From Micromonospora sp. WMMD980 (GTDB lineage: Bacteria > Actinomycetota > Actinomycetes > Mycobacteriales > Micromonosporaceae): 64,000 nucleotides of DNA. The position numbers were made by a program, and so were the translations under genes. Numbering within the stretch: the stretch's first letter is position 1; each line of letters begins with the position of its first letter. The notes below the pieces were generated by a model. The model had not been told where the DNA came from. It saw only the letters and a program-made list of their open reading frames with translations, and did no database searches. Below, piece by piece: positions 26,518 through 36,014 of the stretch. Location: contig NZ_JARUBE010000003.1 of NCBI RefSeq assembly GCF_029626035.1, forward strand, positions 4,464,001-4,528,000. The letters run 5' to 3'.

Positions 26518-27872
26518 TCACCAGCCCTTCGCGAGGCTCGTCTGCAGCCGGGCGGCGCGGGCCGCCCGGAGCTGGAAGATCGCCTTCACCAGGGCGGGCG
26601 CGGCGATGAAGATGACGATGAGCGCCTGGAGCACGGTGACCAACTCCAGCGAGATCCCGGAGTACGACTGCATCCGGTTGCCGCCGGCCTGGAGCGCGCC
26701 GAACAGCAGCGCGGCCAGCAGCACGCCCCACGGCTTCACCCGACCGAGCAGGGCCACCAGGATGCCGTCGAACCCGATCTGCGCGATCACCAGCGGGGTC
26801 AGCGCGTCGGCGGTGGAGCCGAGCACCATGTTCGAGCCGCCGAGACCGGCCAGCAGACCCGCGATCACCATCACCAGCACGTACGTCTTGGTGACGCTGA
26901 TGCCGGCGGTCCGCGCGGCGTCCGGGTTGGCGCCCACCGCGCGCAGCTCGAAGCCGAGCGTGGAGCGGTTGAGGAGCCAGGCGATGAACCAGGTGGCCAG
27001 CACCGCGAGCAGGATGCCGGCGTGCACTCGCAGGTTGTCGCCGAGCAGCCGGGGTAGCTGCGCGGAGGACTCGACCGGCTTGCTGATCGCGTCGGCGCGG
27101 TCGGGGTTCTGCACCCCGCCCTGCACGATGATCCAGGACAGGAAGTAGATCGCCACGTAGTTGAGCATGATCGTGTTGATCACCTCGTGGGCGCCGGTGC
27201 GGGCCTTGAGGATGCCCGGGATGAAGCCCCAGAGCGCGCCGCCCAGCGCGCCGGCGAGCAGCGCCACCAGCAGGTGCACCCCCGGCGGCAGCGGCAGCGC
27301 GAAGCCGGCGACCGCGGCCAGGATGACACCGATGGTCGCCTGGCCCTGGGCGCCGATGTTGAACAGGCCGCCGCGGAAGGCCAGCGCCACCGACAGGCCG
27401 GTGAAGACCAGCGGCGCGGTGTAGGTGAGCGTCTCCGAGATCGGCCCCATCGCGGCGGTGAAGCCGACCGCGTCCGGGTCGAAGACCGCGCCCTTGAACA
27501 GGTTCGCGTACGCCTCGCTGACCACGGTCCAGCTCGCGTTGAACGCGTCCGCCGGGCGGGCCGTGATGTAGCCGTAGGTAGCCAGCACGTCCGGGTCGGA
27601 GACGATGATCAGCACCGCGCCGACGAGCATCGCCAGCACGACCGCGAGCACGGTCACGGTGACCGTGTTGGCCGCCCAGAGGTTTTCCAGGAACAGCCGA
27701 CCCAGGCTGGGCCGGGGCCCCTCGGCCGGCGGCTGCTTCGGCGCGGTGGTGGCGACCGCCCGCTCGGTGTCGCCGGACGGCGCGGTCGGCGTCGCGCGGG
27801 CCTCGCTGCGCGCTTCCTGCGCCTCGGTCGCCGGCTCCTTGTCCGGGGAGCCCGACGCCGGGTTCGGGTTCG

Positions 27873-27876
<4 letters not shown>
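26518..27876 (-). CDS. Nucleoside ABC transporter permease (first subunit)
   Basis: 452 residues. The first 60 residues are hydrophilic and Pro/Glu-rich, then membrane segments begin at [53 protein letters not shown] and [20 protein letters not shown] are conserved YufP/NupP-type motifs. ATG 27876 overlaps the ATPase gene stop as ATGA, so synthesis is coupled. It forms the channel with the next permease. Confidence 0.92.
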
Positions 27877-29483
<1,607 letters not shown>

Positions 29484-29488
29484 CGCAA

Positions 29489-29494
29489 CCTCCT
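29489..29494 (-). promoter_or_regulatory. Shine-Dalgarno AGGAGG that fixes a CTG start
   Basis: A perfect AGGAGG sits 5 bases before CTG 29483. The overlapping TTG nearer the site runs into a stop after one further codon, so CTG is the workable initiator. Confidence 0.7.
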
Positions 29495-29571
29495 GGAGTG
29501 CAAGCGATGGTGCAGCGTAGCCACTGCCGCGCCGCCACCGCGTCGGGTGGGGGTGTGGGGGATGAAGGTGA

Positions 29572-29620
29572 CCGGCCGCCCCGGGCGTGGGGTCGGAACC
29601 CGTACGCCCGGGACGGCCGG
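29572..29620 (-). terminator. Attenuator-like hairpin between bmp gene and ABC ATPase gene
   Basis: Arms of about 17 bp, CCGGCCGCCCCGGGCGT and ACGCCCGGGACGGCCGG, pair with one mismatch around a 15-base loop. Its position right after the lipoprotein gene would favour more lipoprotein than transporter mRNA. Confidence 0.6.
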
Positions 29621-29685
29621 ATCGTGCTACCTGGTGCTCGCCGGCCCCGCTGCCGATGCTCTCACCGCGGCGGCCGGCGGGGCGG

Positions 29686-30777
29686 TCACTTGGTCGGCTG
29701 GGCCTTCGAGGTGACCGTGATGGTGCCGGCGGCGATGTCCGTCTTGATCTTGTCGACCTCGGCCTTCAGGTCCGCCGGGACCTTGCTGTCGAAGTCGTGG
29801 TACGGCGCGATGGAGACACCGGTGTTCGCCAGCGTGCCCACGAAGCCCGGGGTGGACTGGAGCTTCTCACCACCGGCGGCCTTCACCACGGCCTCCTTGA
29901 CGGCCTCCGGGATGTTCTTGACGACCGTGGTCATGATCGCCGAGCAGTCCGGGGTGCTCTCGCAGCCGTCGACGTCGACCCAGATGACCGAGTACTTGCC
30001 GCCCGAGGCCTTGGCCGCGGCGGTGGTGCCGAGGCCGGCGCCGCCGGCGACCGGCATGATGATGTCGGCGCCCTGGGCGACCAGCGCGTCGGAGACCTTC
30101 TTGCCCTCGTCCTGCTTGACGAAGTCGTTGGTGAAGGAGCCCTTCTGGGTGGCCTTGTCCCAGCCGAGGACCGAGACGTTCTTGGTCTTGGCCTTGTTGT
30201 AGTACGCCACCCCGTCGGCGAAGCCGTCCATGAAGATGGTGACCGGCGGGATCGGCAGGCCGCCGTAGGTGCCCACCTTGCCGCTCTTGCTCATCCCGGC
30301 GGCCAGGTAGCCGGCCTGGAACGCGGCCTGCGCGGTGTCGAACTGCATCGGGTAGACGTTCGCCACGCCCGGGTTCGCGTCCACGATCGCGAACTGCTGG
30401 TTCGGGTTCGCGGTGGCGGCCGCCTTGGTGGCGTCCTGCATCAGGCCGCCGACGGCCAGGATGAAGTCGCACTTCTGGTCGACGAAGCCCTTGAGGTTGA
30501 CCTCGTAGTCCGCCTCGGCCTTCGACTGGACGTTCTTGATGTCGATGTTGTCGTTCTCCTTCTTCGCCTCCTGGAGGCCCTTCCAGGCCGAGGTGTTGAA
30601 GGACTTGTCGTCGATGCCACCGACGTCGGTCACCATGCAGGCGCTGTACTTCTTGCCGCCAGTGCCGCCGGCGTTGTTGTTGTCGTCGTCCGGAGCCTCA
30701 CCACACGCGGCGGCGCCCAGCACGAGGCCACCCGCCACGAAGGCGGAGGCGATCCGCATCCCACGCACAGAGCGCAA
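29686..30777 (-). CDS. BMP-family nucleoside-binding lipoprotein
   Basis: 363 residues; binds purine or pyrimidine nucleosides outside the membrane for the adjacent ABC transporter. Signal peptide with lipobox GAAAC; mature start [11 protein letters not shown]. Conserved PnrA/BMP blocks are present: [83 protein letters not shown], and [20 protein letters not shown] 30777 is chosen because AAGGAG lies 5 bases upstream; the first ATG (30759) has no such site. First gene of the uptake operon. The protein is rich in Lys and Asn compared with its neighbours, common for secreted binding proteins. Confidence 0.94.
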   Translation of the reverse strand: MRSVRGMRIASAFVAGGLVLGAAACGEAPDDDNNNAGGTGGKKYSACMVTDVGGIDDKSFNTSAWKGLQEAKKENDNIDIKNVQSKAEADYEVNLKGFVDQKCDFILAVGGLMQDATKAAATANPNQQFAIVDANPGVANVYPMQFDTAQAAFQAGYLAAGMSKSGKVGTYGGLPIPPVTIFMDGFADGVAYYNKAKTKNVSVLGWDKATQKGSFTNDFVKQDEGKKVSDALVAQGADIIMPVAGGAGLGTTAAAKASGGKYSVIWVDVDGCESTPDCSAIMTTVVKNIPEAVKEAVVKAAGGEKLQSTPGFVGTLANTGVSIAPYHDFDSKVPADLKAEVDKIKTDIAAGTITVTSKAQPTK

Positions 30778-30904
30778 GACGTCTCCTTCCCATTGCGCCC
30801 GCGTCGTGCGCGGTACGCATGCCCTTGCGCCGGCCTGCGGTGTGCCGCCGGCGTCCCACGTTACGGACGGGAGCGTACGCCCGCGCCCACCCACCGGCCG
30901 ACAA

Positions 30905-30943
30905 TCGTGCACGACTGTTGAGCGTCCGTTACCCCGGCGTAAC
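30905..30943. promoter_or_regulatory. Dyads upstream of the nucleoside-uptake operon
   Basis: A perfect TCGTGCACGA palindrome (30905-30914) and GTTAC-N6-GTAAC (30928-30943) lie 130-165 bases upstream of the bmp start. They are candidate operators; no regulator gene is adjacent. Confidence 0.3.
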
Positions 30944-31036
30944 CCTTGGGTGGGGCAGATCACTTTTCCGGCTGGTAGGCGTGCGCGGTCGCGTCCTGAA
31001 CGTCCGTTTCCTGATGCTCTTCCGTTGCCTGGCGGG

Positions 31037-31378
31037 CTACCGCCAGAAGACCGCGACCGCCGCGTTGAGCAGGGTCAACCCGATGATCGCGAGGAAGTGC
31101 CCACGGTTCACGGATTCCCGCTTACGGGAGAAGAAGACCATGACGAAGATGAGCAACGCGAGCACCAACTTGGTAACAAGCTTCGCCGGGGCCGGTTCGT
31201 CGCCGTCGCGCAGCGGCGCGGAGAGCCCGAGACCGGTCAGGATCTGGATCACCGCCCCCCACAGCATGGCCGCGTTGATCCGCAGCCGGCCGCTCACGTA
31301 CTGGGCGACCCCGCCGCCGAGCAGCAGCGCGAAGCCGATCAGATGGACGTAGAGAAGGATCAGTCGAAGAGCTTCCAC
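31037..31378 (-). CDS. Small four-helix membrane protein, function unknown
   Basis: 113 residues with four hydrophobic segments: LILLYVHLIGFALLLGGGVA, INAAMLWGAVIQILTGLGL, KLVLALLIFVMVFFS and LAIIGLTLLNAAVAVFW. The His in the first helix and the overall layout resemble the CopD/DUF2269-type small membrane proteins, but I cannot assign a family. GTG 31378 has GGGGGAGG 9 bases upstream. An ATG three codons earlier would leave only one base between it and the same site. Confidence 0.7.
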   Translation of the reverse strand: MEALRLILLYVHLIGFALLLGGGVAQYVSGRLRINAAMLWGAVIQILTGLGLSAPLRDGDEPAPAKLVTKLVLALLIFVMVFFSRKRESVNRGHFLAIIGLTLLNAAVAVFWR

Positions 31379-31435
31379 GCCGGCCATCCTCCCCCATCAA
31401 CGACGCCCCGTAGTAGCCAGCTCGCCCAGGTGCCG

Positions 31436-32428
31436 TCATACCGTGACCTGGGCCGCCGCCGGCCGGGCCGGCACCGCCTCCGGGTCCACGCCGCCGCCCG
31501 ACCGACGGCCGACGAGGACCAGGGCCAACCCGACCAGCGCGTACCCGGCCAGCACCGCCAGCGGGCGGCCGGCGCCCGCGCCGTCGAAGAAGGCCGCCGA
31601 ACGCAGCAGGGTGCCGCCGGCGCCGACCGGCAGGAACTACCCGACCGCGCCCCACGGCTGCGGCAGCAGCTCGGGCGCGGCGGCGACCGCGGAGAGCGGG
31701 TTGCCGACCAGGAAGACGAGAAGCGCCCCGAGGCCGAGGCCGGCGCGGCCGAGCAGCGCGCCGAGACCCGCCACCAAGCCGGCCGCGGCGAGCGAGAACA
31801 GGCCGATCGCGGCCGCCTCCCGCCACGGGTCGCCGCCGAGCAGGCCGAGCCAGCCGGGCAGCACCGCGACGCCGGCCGCGCCGGCCAGCACCGCGTACCC
31901 GATCAGGCCGGCCAGCCGGGCGCGGCGGCCGGCGACCAGCAGCGTGAGCAGCGCGCCGGCCAGCATGCCGGTGAGCGCCAGCGGCAGGAACCCGGCGGCG
32001 AACCCGGCCCCGCGCGGGTCGTCCGGGTCGGCCGGCACGACCGGCGTCACCGGAACCGGGCGGCCGGCCGCGAGCTGGCCGGCGGCCTCGGTGAGCAGGG
32101 CGGCCACGGTCGGACTGGCGGCCGGCGCGGTGTGCAGGGCGACGCCGTCCGGCCCGACCACGAACGCGGCGTAGACCTCCCGGTCGCGCAGCGCCCGGTC
32201 GGCCGCCGCCGCGTCCGGCGGGGCGGTGACCGGGAAGCCCCCCGGGACGGGCCGCCGCGAGGCCGGTGGTCAGCTCGGCGACGGCCGGCGGCGGACCGGC
32301 CACGGCCACCGGCAGGTCGCGCGGCGCGAGGTGCGCGGCGGGCGCCGCGAACAGGGGTACGAGCAGCGCCTGCGCCATCACCACCACGCCGACGAGCAGC
32401 GCGGCGAGGGTCCAGGGCGAGCGGGCAT
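31436..32428 (-). pseudogene. Disrupted YhgE/Pip- or ABC-2-like membrane protein
   Basis: The coding trace begins at ATG 32428 with AGGGAG 6 bases upstream and ends at TGA 31436-31438, but three lesions break it. A base is missing right after the ATG: the protein-like frame reads ARSPWTLAALLVGVVVMAQALL. An extra base in a C6 run (32238-32243) shifts the frame back at AAARPGG/FPVTAPPDAA. An in-frame TAG at about 31637-31639 replaces what is probably Gln in AVGxFLPVGAGGTLLRS. Outside the lesions the sequence codes for one signal-anchored extracytoplasmic segment and about five membrane helices. It is divergent from the TetR gene at 32526 and shares its operator region. The lesions could be real decay or, for the run, sequencing error. 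Confidence 0.75.
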
Positions 32429-32442
32429 CGCGATCTCCCTAA

Positions 32443-32456
32443 AACGAATGTTCGTT
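32443..32456. promoter_or_regulatory. TetR operator 1 (pseudogene side)
   Basis: AACGAA-tg-TTCGTT, a near-perfect dyad 15 bases upstream of the pseudogene ATG and just before its Shine-Dalgarno. It matches operator 2 at 12 of 14 positions. Confidence 0.75.
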
Positions 32457-32497
32457 CTCTTGAGGCGAGCGTGCGCCGCCGCGCCGCGTTCGTCAAG

Positions 32498-32511
32498 AAC
32501 GAACGTTCGCT
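32498..32511. promoter_or_regulatory. TetR operator 2 (tetR side)
   Basis: AACGAA-cg-TTCGCT, containing the perfect palindrome CGAACGTTCG, 14 bases before the TetR GTG. It is spaced 55 bp from operator 1, so one repressor can control both divergent transcripts. Confidence 0.75.
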
Positions 32512-32525
32512 TTAGGATGTGTGTC

Positions 32526-33113
32526 GTGCCACGCGTCTCCGAGCAGCACCTCGCCGCCCGCCGCCAGCAGATCCTCGACGCGGCCCGGCGCTGCTTCGTG
32601 CGCGACGGGTTCCACCACACCTCGATGCAGGACGTGATCAAGGAGGCCGGGCTCTCCGTCGGGGCCGTCTACCGCTACTTCCCCAGCAAGAACGACCTGA
32701 TCACGGCCATCGCCCAGGCGGTCATCGGCACCGCCGACGCGACCTTCGCCGACCTGTCCACGGCCGAGCCGCCGCTGCCGCTGACCGGCGTGCTGGAGCG
32801 CGCCCTGACCTTCGTCGACACCCAACTCGGCCCGGACGGCGTGCTGCCGCTGGCACTCCAGGTGTGGAGCGAGGCGCAGCGCGACCCGGTGCTGGCCGAG
32901 TTCGTCGCCGCCACGTACACCCGGTTGCGCGGCCACTTCGTGACGGCCGCGACCCGGGCGCGCGACGCCGGCGAGCTGCCCCCCGACGCCGATCCCGCCG
33001 CCGTGGGCGCGGCGCTGCTCGGGCTGGTGCCGGGCTACTTCACCCAGCGCATCCTCACCGGTTCCCCGGACCGCGCCACCTACCTCACCGGCGCCCGCGC
33101 GCTCCTGCGCTGA
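32526..33113 (+). CDS. TetR-family transcriptional regulator
   Basis: 195 residues. HTH domain at 8-55: LAARRQQILDAARRCFVRDGFHHTSMQDVIKEAGLSVGAVYRYFPSKNDLITAI in two overlapping motifs. The ligand-binding C-terminal domain (LERALTFVDTQLGPDGVLPLALQVWSEAQ) is of the TetR_C_6-like helical type. GTG 32526 is used; an in-frame ATG three codons upstream (32517) is possible. It is divergent from the disrupted membrane-protein gene, with two matching AACGAA/TTCG dyads between them, a standard local repressor arrangement. Its target gene is now broken, though the regulator itself looks intact. Confidence 0.9.
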   Translation: MPRVSEQHLAARRQQILDAARRCFVRDGFHHTSMQDVIKEAGLSVGAVYRYFPSKNDLITAIAQAVIGTADATFADLSTAEPPLPLTGVLERALTFVDTQLGPDGVLPLALQVWSEAQRDPVLAEFVAATYTRLRGHFVTAATRARDAGELPPDADPAAVGAALLGLVPGYFTQRILTGSPDRATYLTGARALLR

Positions 33114-33119
33114 GGTGTT

Positions 33120-33167
33120 AGGAGGGGCCCCTTGTTATGCAGAATGCGTTAACAAGGGGCCCCTCCT
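33120..33167. repeat. Dispersed palindrome, copy 1 (probable bidirectional terminator)
   Basis: Perfect 18-bp arms AGGAGGGGCCCCTTGTTA and TAACAAGGGGCCCCTCCT around a 12-base loop. It lies between the convergent TetR and GH13 genes; the flank TTTCACCA, shared with copy 3, supplies the GH13 stop codon. See copies at 49054 and 62724. Confidence 0.95.
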
Positions 33168-33168
33168 T

Positions 33169-34965
33169 TCACCAGCGCCAGAGCTGGAAGGTGGGGCCGT
33201 CCGCCGGCAGGGGCGCGCCTGGGCGCAACGCGGGCGCGCCGCCGTAGATGTTCTCGGCGGCGGGCAGGCCGGTCAGGTGGACCGGGGCGCCGTGGGCACG
33301 GCGGGCCAGCGCCAGCACCGTCCCGGTCGGCGTCTCGCGGAGGAAGACCAGCGTGTCCGCGTCGGCGTGCACCCACCGCAGGCCGCCGTGCCGCAGCGCC
33401 GGCTCGTCGCGGCGCAGCGCCAGCAGCGACCGGTACGCGTCGAACGTGCGCCGGTCCCAGCTCTCCGGCCGGTGCCACGGCATCGGGGTCCGCGAGCCCT
33501 CGCCGTTGGTGCCGGTCAGGCCCAGCTCGTCACCGGCGAAGACGACAGGGGTGCCGGGCATGGTGGCGAGCAGCCCGGCGGCCACCTCCTGCCGGGCCGC
33601 GTCGCCGACCACCGTGCGGATCCGGGCCGAGTCGTGCGAGCCGAGGAGCTGCCACGAGTGCGTGTACGACCGCCAGGAGACCAGCGACCGGTAGGCGTTC
33701 ATGGTGGCCAGCACCGCGTCCGCGTCCCGCCGCCGCACCCCGCCCGGCGTGCCGAGGAAGTTCGGCACCGGGCCGTCGCCCGCCCGCAGCCAGGACCACA
33801 CCGGGTCGGTGAACCCGACGTAGTTCATGGTGCCGTGCCAACCGTCGCGGTCCAGGTCGCCGGTGTGGTCGTGGCCGTGCTCGGCGAGCAGCAGCCCGTC
33901 CGGCCGGGTCTCGGCGACCACCTCGCGCAGCAGCCGCGCCACCTCGTGGGTGTACGCGTCCGCGCCGCGCCGGCCGGTCATGTTCGCCACGTCCACCCGC
34001 CAGCCGTCCAGCCCGTACGGCGGGCGCAGCCAGCGGCGCAGCAACGAGTCCTCGGCGGTGGCGAAGCGGCGGCGCAGCTCCGCGCTGCCCCAGTTGAGCT
34101 TCGGCAGCGACTTCACCCCGTTCCACGACTCGTAGTCGCCACCGGCCAGGTCGAAGTAGTACAGCTCGCGCTCCGGCGCGTCGACGTCGGAGATCGCGTT
34201 GGTGAACCACCGGTGCGCGTCGCCGGTGTGGTTGCTGGTGATGTCGCCGAGCAGCCGCCAGCCCCGGGCGCGTACCGCGTCGGCGAGCCGGACCAGCGCC
34301 GCGTCGCCGCCGAGCAGCGGGTCGACGGTGTCGAAGCTGGACGCGTCGTACCGGTGGTTGGAGCGGGCCGGGAAGATCGGGGTCAGGTAGACCGTGTTGA
34401 CGCCGAGCCGGTCCAGGTGGTCCAGGCGCTCGGTGATCCCGTCCAGGTCGCCGCCGTAGAACTGGCGGGGCGTCTCCGGGCCACGGCCGATGACCGGGGT
34501 GTCCCAGTCACATCCGATGGCCCAGTCCGGGGCGGTGCGGCCGTCCGCGGCGGCCGAGCGGGCGAACCGGTCCGGGAAGATCTGGTAGATCACCGCGTCC
34601 CGGGCCCAGGCCGGCGGCGGCGCGTGGCTGACCAGCTTGAAGTCGCCGTGGTCCGGCACGTCGTGGGCGGCCGTGCCGGCCGCGTTCAGCCAACGGGCAC
34701 CGTGGTCGCCGTCGAGCAGGAAACGGTAGTTGCTGACCGGGTTGCGGACCTCGACCTCGGCCCGCCACCACACGTCGCCACCGGCGGTCCGGTCGACCAC
34801 CGCCTCGGCGAAGTGCGGCTCGCCGTCGCCGGTGGTGCGCACGTGCACCTGGTCGACGCCGCCGCCGGCCGGCACCCGGACGAAGACCGGCACGGTCTGC
34901 CCGAGCGCGGGCTCCTGCTCCGGCACGTAGGTGGCGGAGCCGTCGTGGTGGGGCTGAAGGGACAT
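33169..34965 (-). CDS. GH13 glycosidase, neopullulanase/cyclomaltodextrinase-like
   Basis: 598 residues. Residues about 1-125 are an N-terminal Ig-like/CBM34 domain (VPVFVRVPAGGGVDQVHVRTTGDG, ending NYRFLLDGDHGARWLNAAG). The (beta/alpha)8 barrel starts at WARDAVIYQIFPDRFA. Conserved regions: GDITSNHTGD; GLDGWRVDVANM with the nucleophile Asp; LLLAEHGHD with the acid/base Glu; and LLGSHDSARI with the third Asp. It hydrolyses alpha-1,4 (possibly also alpha-1,6) links in maltodextrins; no signal peptide is seen, so it is probably cytoplasmic. ATG 34965 follows AAAGG. It lies downstream of malE-malF-malG, separated from malG by a strong hairpin. Its last codon and stop overlap the palindrome's flank. 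Confidence 0.92.
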   Translation of the reverse strand: MSLQPHHDGSATYVPEQEPALGQTVPVFVRVPAGGGVDQVHVRTTGDGEPHFAEAVVDRTAGGDVWWRAEVEVRNPVSNYRFLLDGDHGARWLNAAGTAAHDVPDHGDFKLVSHAPPPAWARDAVIYQIFPDRFARSAAADGRTAPDWAIGCDWDTPVIGRGPETPRQFYGGDLDGITERLDHLDRLGVNTVYLTPIFPARSNHRYDASSFDTVDPLLGGDAALVRLADAVRARGWRLLGDITSNHTGDAHRWFTNAISDVDAPERELYYFDLAGGDYESWNGVKSLPKLNWGSAELRRRFATAEDSLLRRWLRPPYGLDGWRVDVANMTGRRGADAYTHEVARLLREVVAETRPDGLLLAEHGHDHTGDLDRDGWHGTMNYVGFTDPVWSWLRAGDGPVPNFLGTPGGVRRRDADAVLATMNAYRSLVSWRSYTHSWQLLGSHDSARIRTVVGDAARQEVAAGLLATMPGTPVVFAGDELGLTGTNGEGSRTPMPWHRPESWDRRTFDAYRSLLALRRDEPALRHGGLRWVHADADTLVFLRETPTGTVLALARRAHGAPVHLTGLPAAENIYGGAPALRPGAPLPADGPTFQLWRW

Positions 34966-35003
34966 GGTGCGGCCTTTCGCGTCGTACCGACAGTGAGTGG
35001 GGC

Positions 35004-35037
35004 GACCGTCGCGGTCGGTCACCCGACCGCGACGGTC
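35004..35037 (-). terminator. Hairpin between malG and the GH13 gene
   Basis: Perfect 15-bp arms GACCGTCGCGGTCGG and CCGACCGCGACGGTC with a 4-base loop, 66 bases beyond the malG stop. A strong terminator or attenuator, so the downstream enzyme may be expressed at lower level or from its own promoter. Confidence 0.8.
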
Positions 35038-35102
35038 CGCCTTCCCAACCGCTGTGGTGTACGCCGACACGACGCCCTTGCCGCAGCGTGAGCCGAGGAG
35101 GC

Positions 35103-36014
35103 TCAGCCCTTTACCGCTCCGGAGGTGAGGCCGGAGACGATGTAGCGCTGGAGCAGTTGGAACACCAGCACCGTGGGGATCGCGGTGAGCAGCGTGCCCG
35201 CCGCGAACATCCCGAAGTTGTTGTTGCGCTCGCCCGCCACCAGGCCGTACATGCCGACCGCGAGGGTCTTCGACTCGGTGTTGGTGAGGAACACGTTGGC
35301 GATGATGAACTCGTTGATCGACCCGATGAACGCGAGCAGGCCGGTCACCGCCAGGATCGGCGCCACCAGCGGCAGCATGATCCGGAAGAAGACCTGCACG
35401 TGTGAGGCGCCGTCCATGGTCGCCGACTCGTCCAACTCCTTCGGCAGCGTGTCGAAGAAGCCCTTCATCAGCCAGGTGTTGGCCCCCAGCGCGCCACCCA
35501 TGTAGAGCAGGAACAGGCCCCACGGGGTGTTGAAGCCGATCCCCGGGTAGAGGTCGGTGAGCGTGGTGAAGATCAGGAAGATCGCCACGATCGCCAGGAA
35601 CTGCGGGAACATCTGGATCAGCAGCAATGCCAGCAGGCCGACCCGGCGCCCGGCGAACCGCATCCGGGAGAACGCGTACGCGGCCAGCGCCGACAGGAAG
35701 ATCGACGCGAAGCTGGCCACGCCCGCGAGCAGCAGCGAGTTGAGGAACCAGTGGCCGAACGCGGTGCGGTCGAACAGGTTGGTGAAGTTCTCCAACGACG
35801 CACCGGTCGGCAGCAACTGGGTGGAGGAGAGCGTGCCGAGCGGGTTGAGCGCCGCCGAGATCACGAACAGGATCGGGAAGAGGCTGAACACCACGGCCAG
35901 CACCCCGACCAGGTGTCGCCAGCCGACCTGGGCGAACCACCGGCTGCGGGTCCGGCCGGCCGGACCGCGACCGGTGCCGCGGTGAGCCGCCGGCGTTTCC
36001 GCGAGGCTGGTCAC
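35103..36014 (-). CDS. malG: Maltodextrin ABC transporter permease MalG
   Basis: 303 residues, six hydrophobic segments. The EAA loop reads LPKELDESATMDGASHVQVFFRIMLPLVAP, matching EAAxxDGA. The C-terminal QRYIVSGLTSGAVKG is the standard MalG/carbohydrate-permease end. A 30-residue basic N-terminal extension precedes the first helix. GTG 36014 overlaps the malF stop (GTGA) and has AGGAGGAGG upstream. No ATPase gene accompanies the permeases; related actinobacteria use one shared MsiK ATPase for several sugar transporters (inference). Confidence 0.93.
   Translation of the reverse strand: MTSLAETPAAHRGTGRGPAGRTRSRWFAQVGWRHLVGVLAVVFSLFPILFVISAALNPLGTLSSTQLLPTGASLENFTNLFDRTAFGHWFLNSLLLAGVASFASIFLSALAAYAFSRMRFAGRRVGLLALLLIQMFPQFLAIVAIFLIFTTLTDLYPGIGFNTPWGLFLLYMGGALGANTWLMKGFFDTLPKELDESATMDGASHVQVFFRIMLPLVAPILAVTGLLAFIGSINEFIIANVFLTNTESKTLAVGMYGLVAGERNNNFGMFAAGTLLTAIPTVLVFQLLQRYIVSGLTSGAVKG

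Noticed and set aside
33169..35940. A 923-residue form of the GH13 enzyme
   Set aside because: The part before ATG 34965 reads antisense through malG and has no relation to GH13 proteins.
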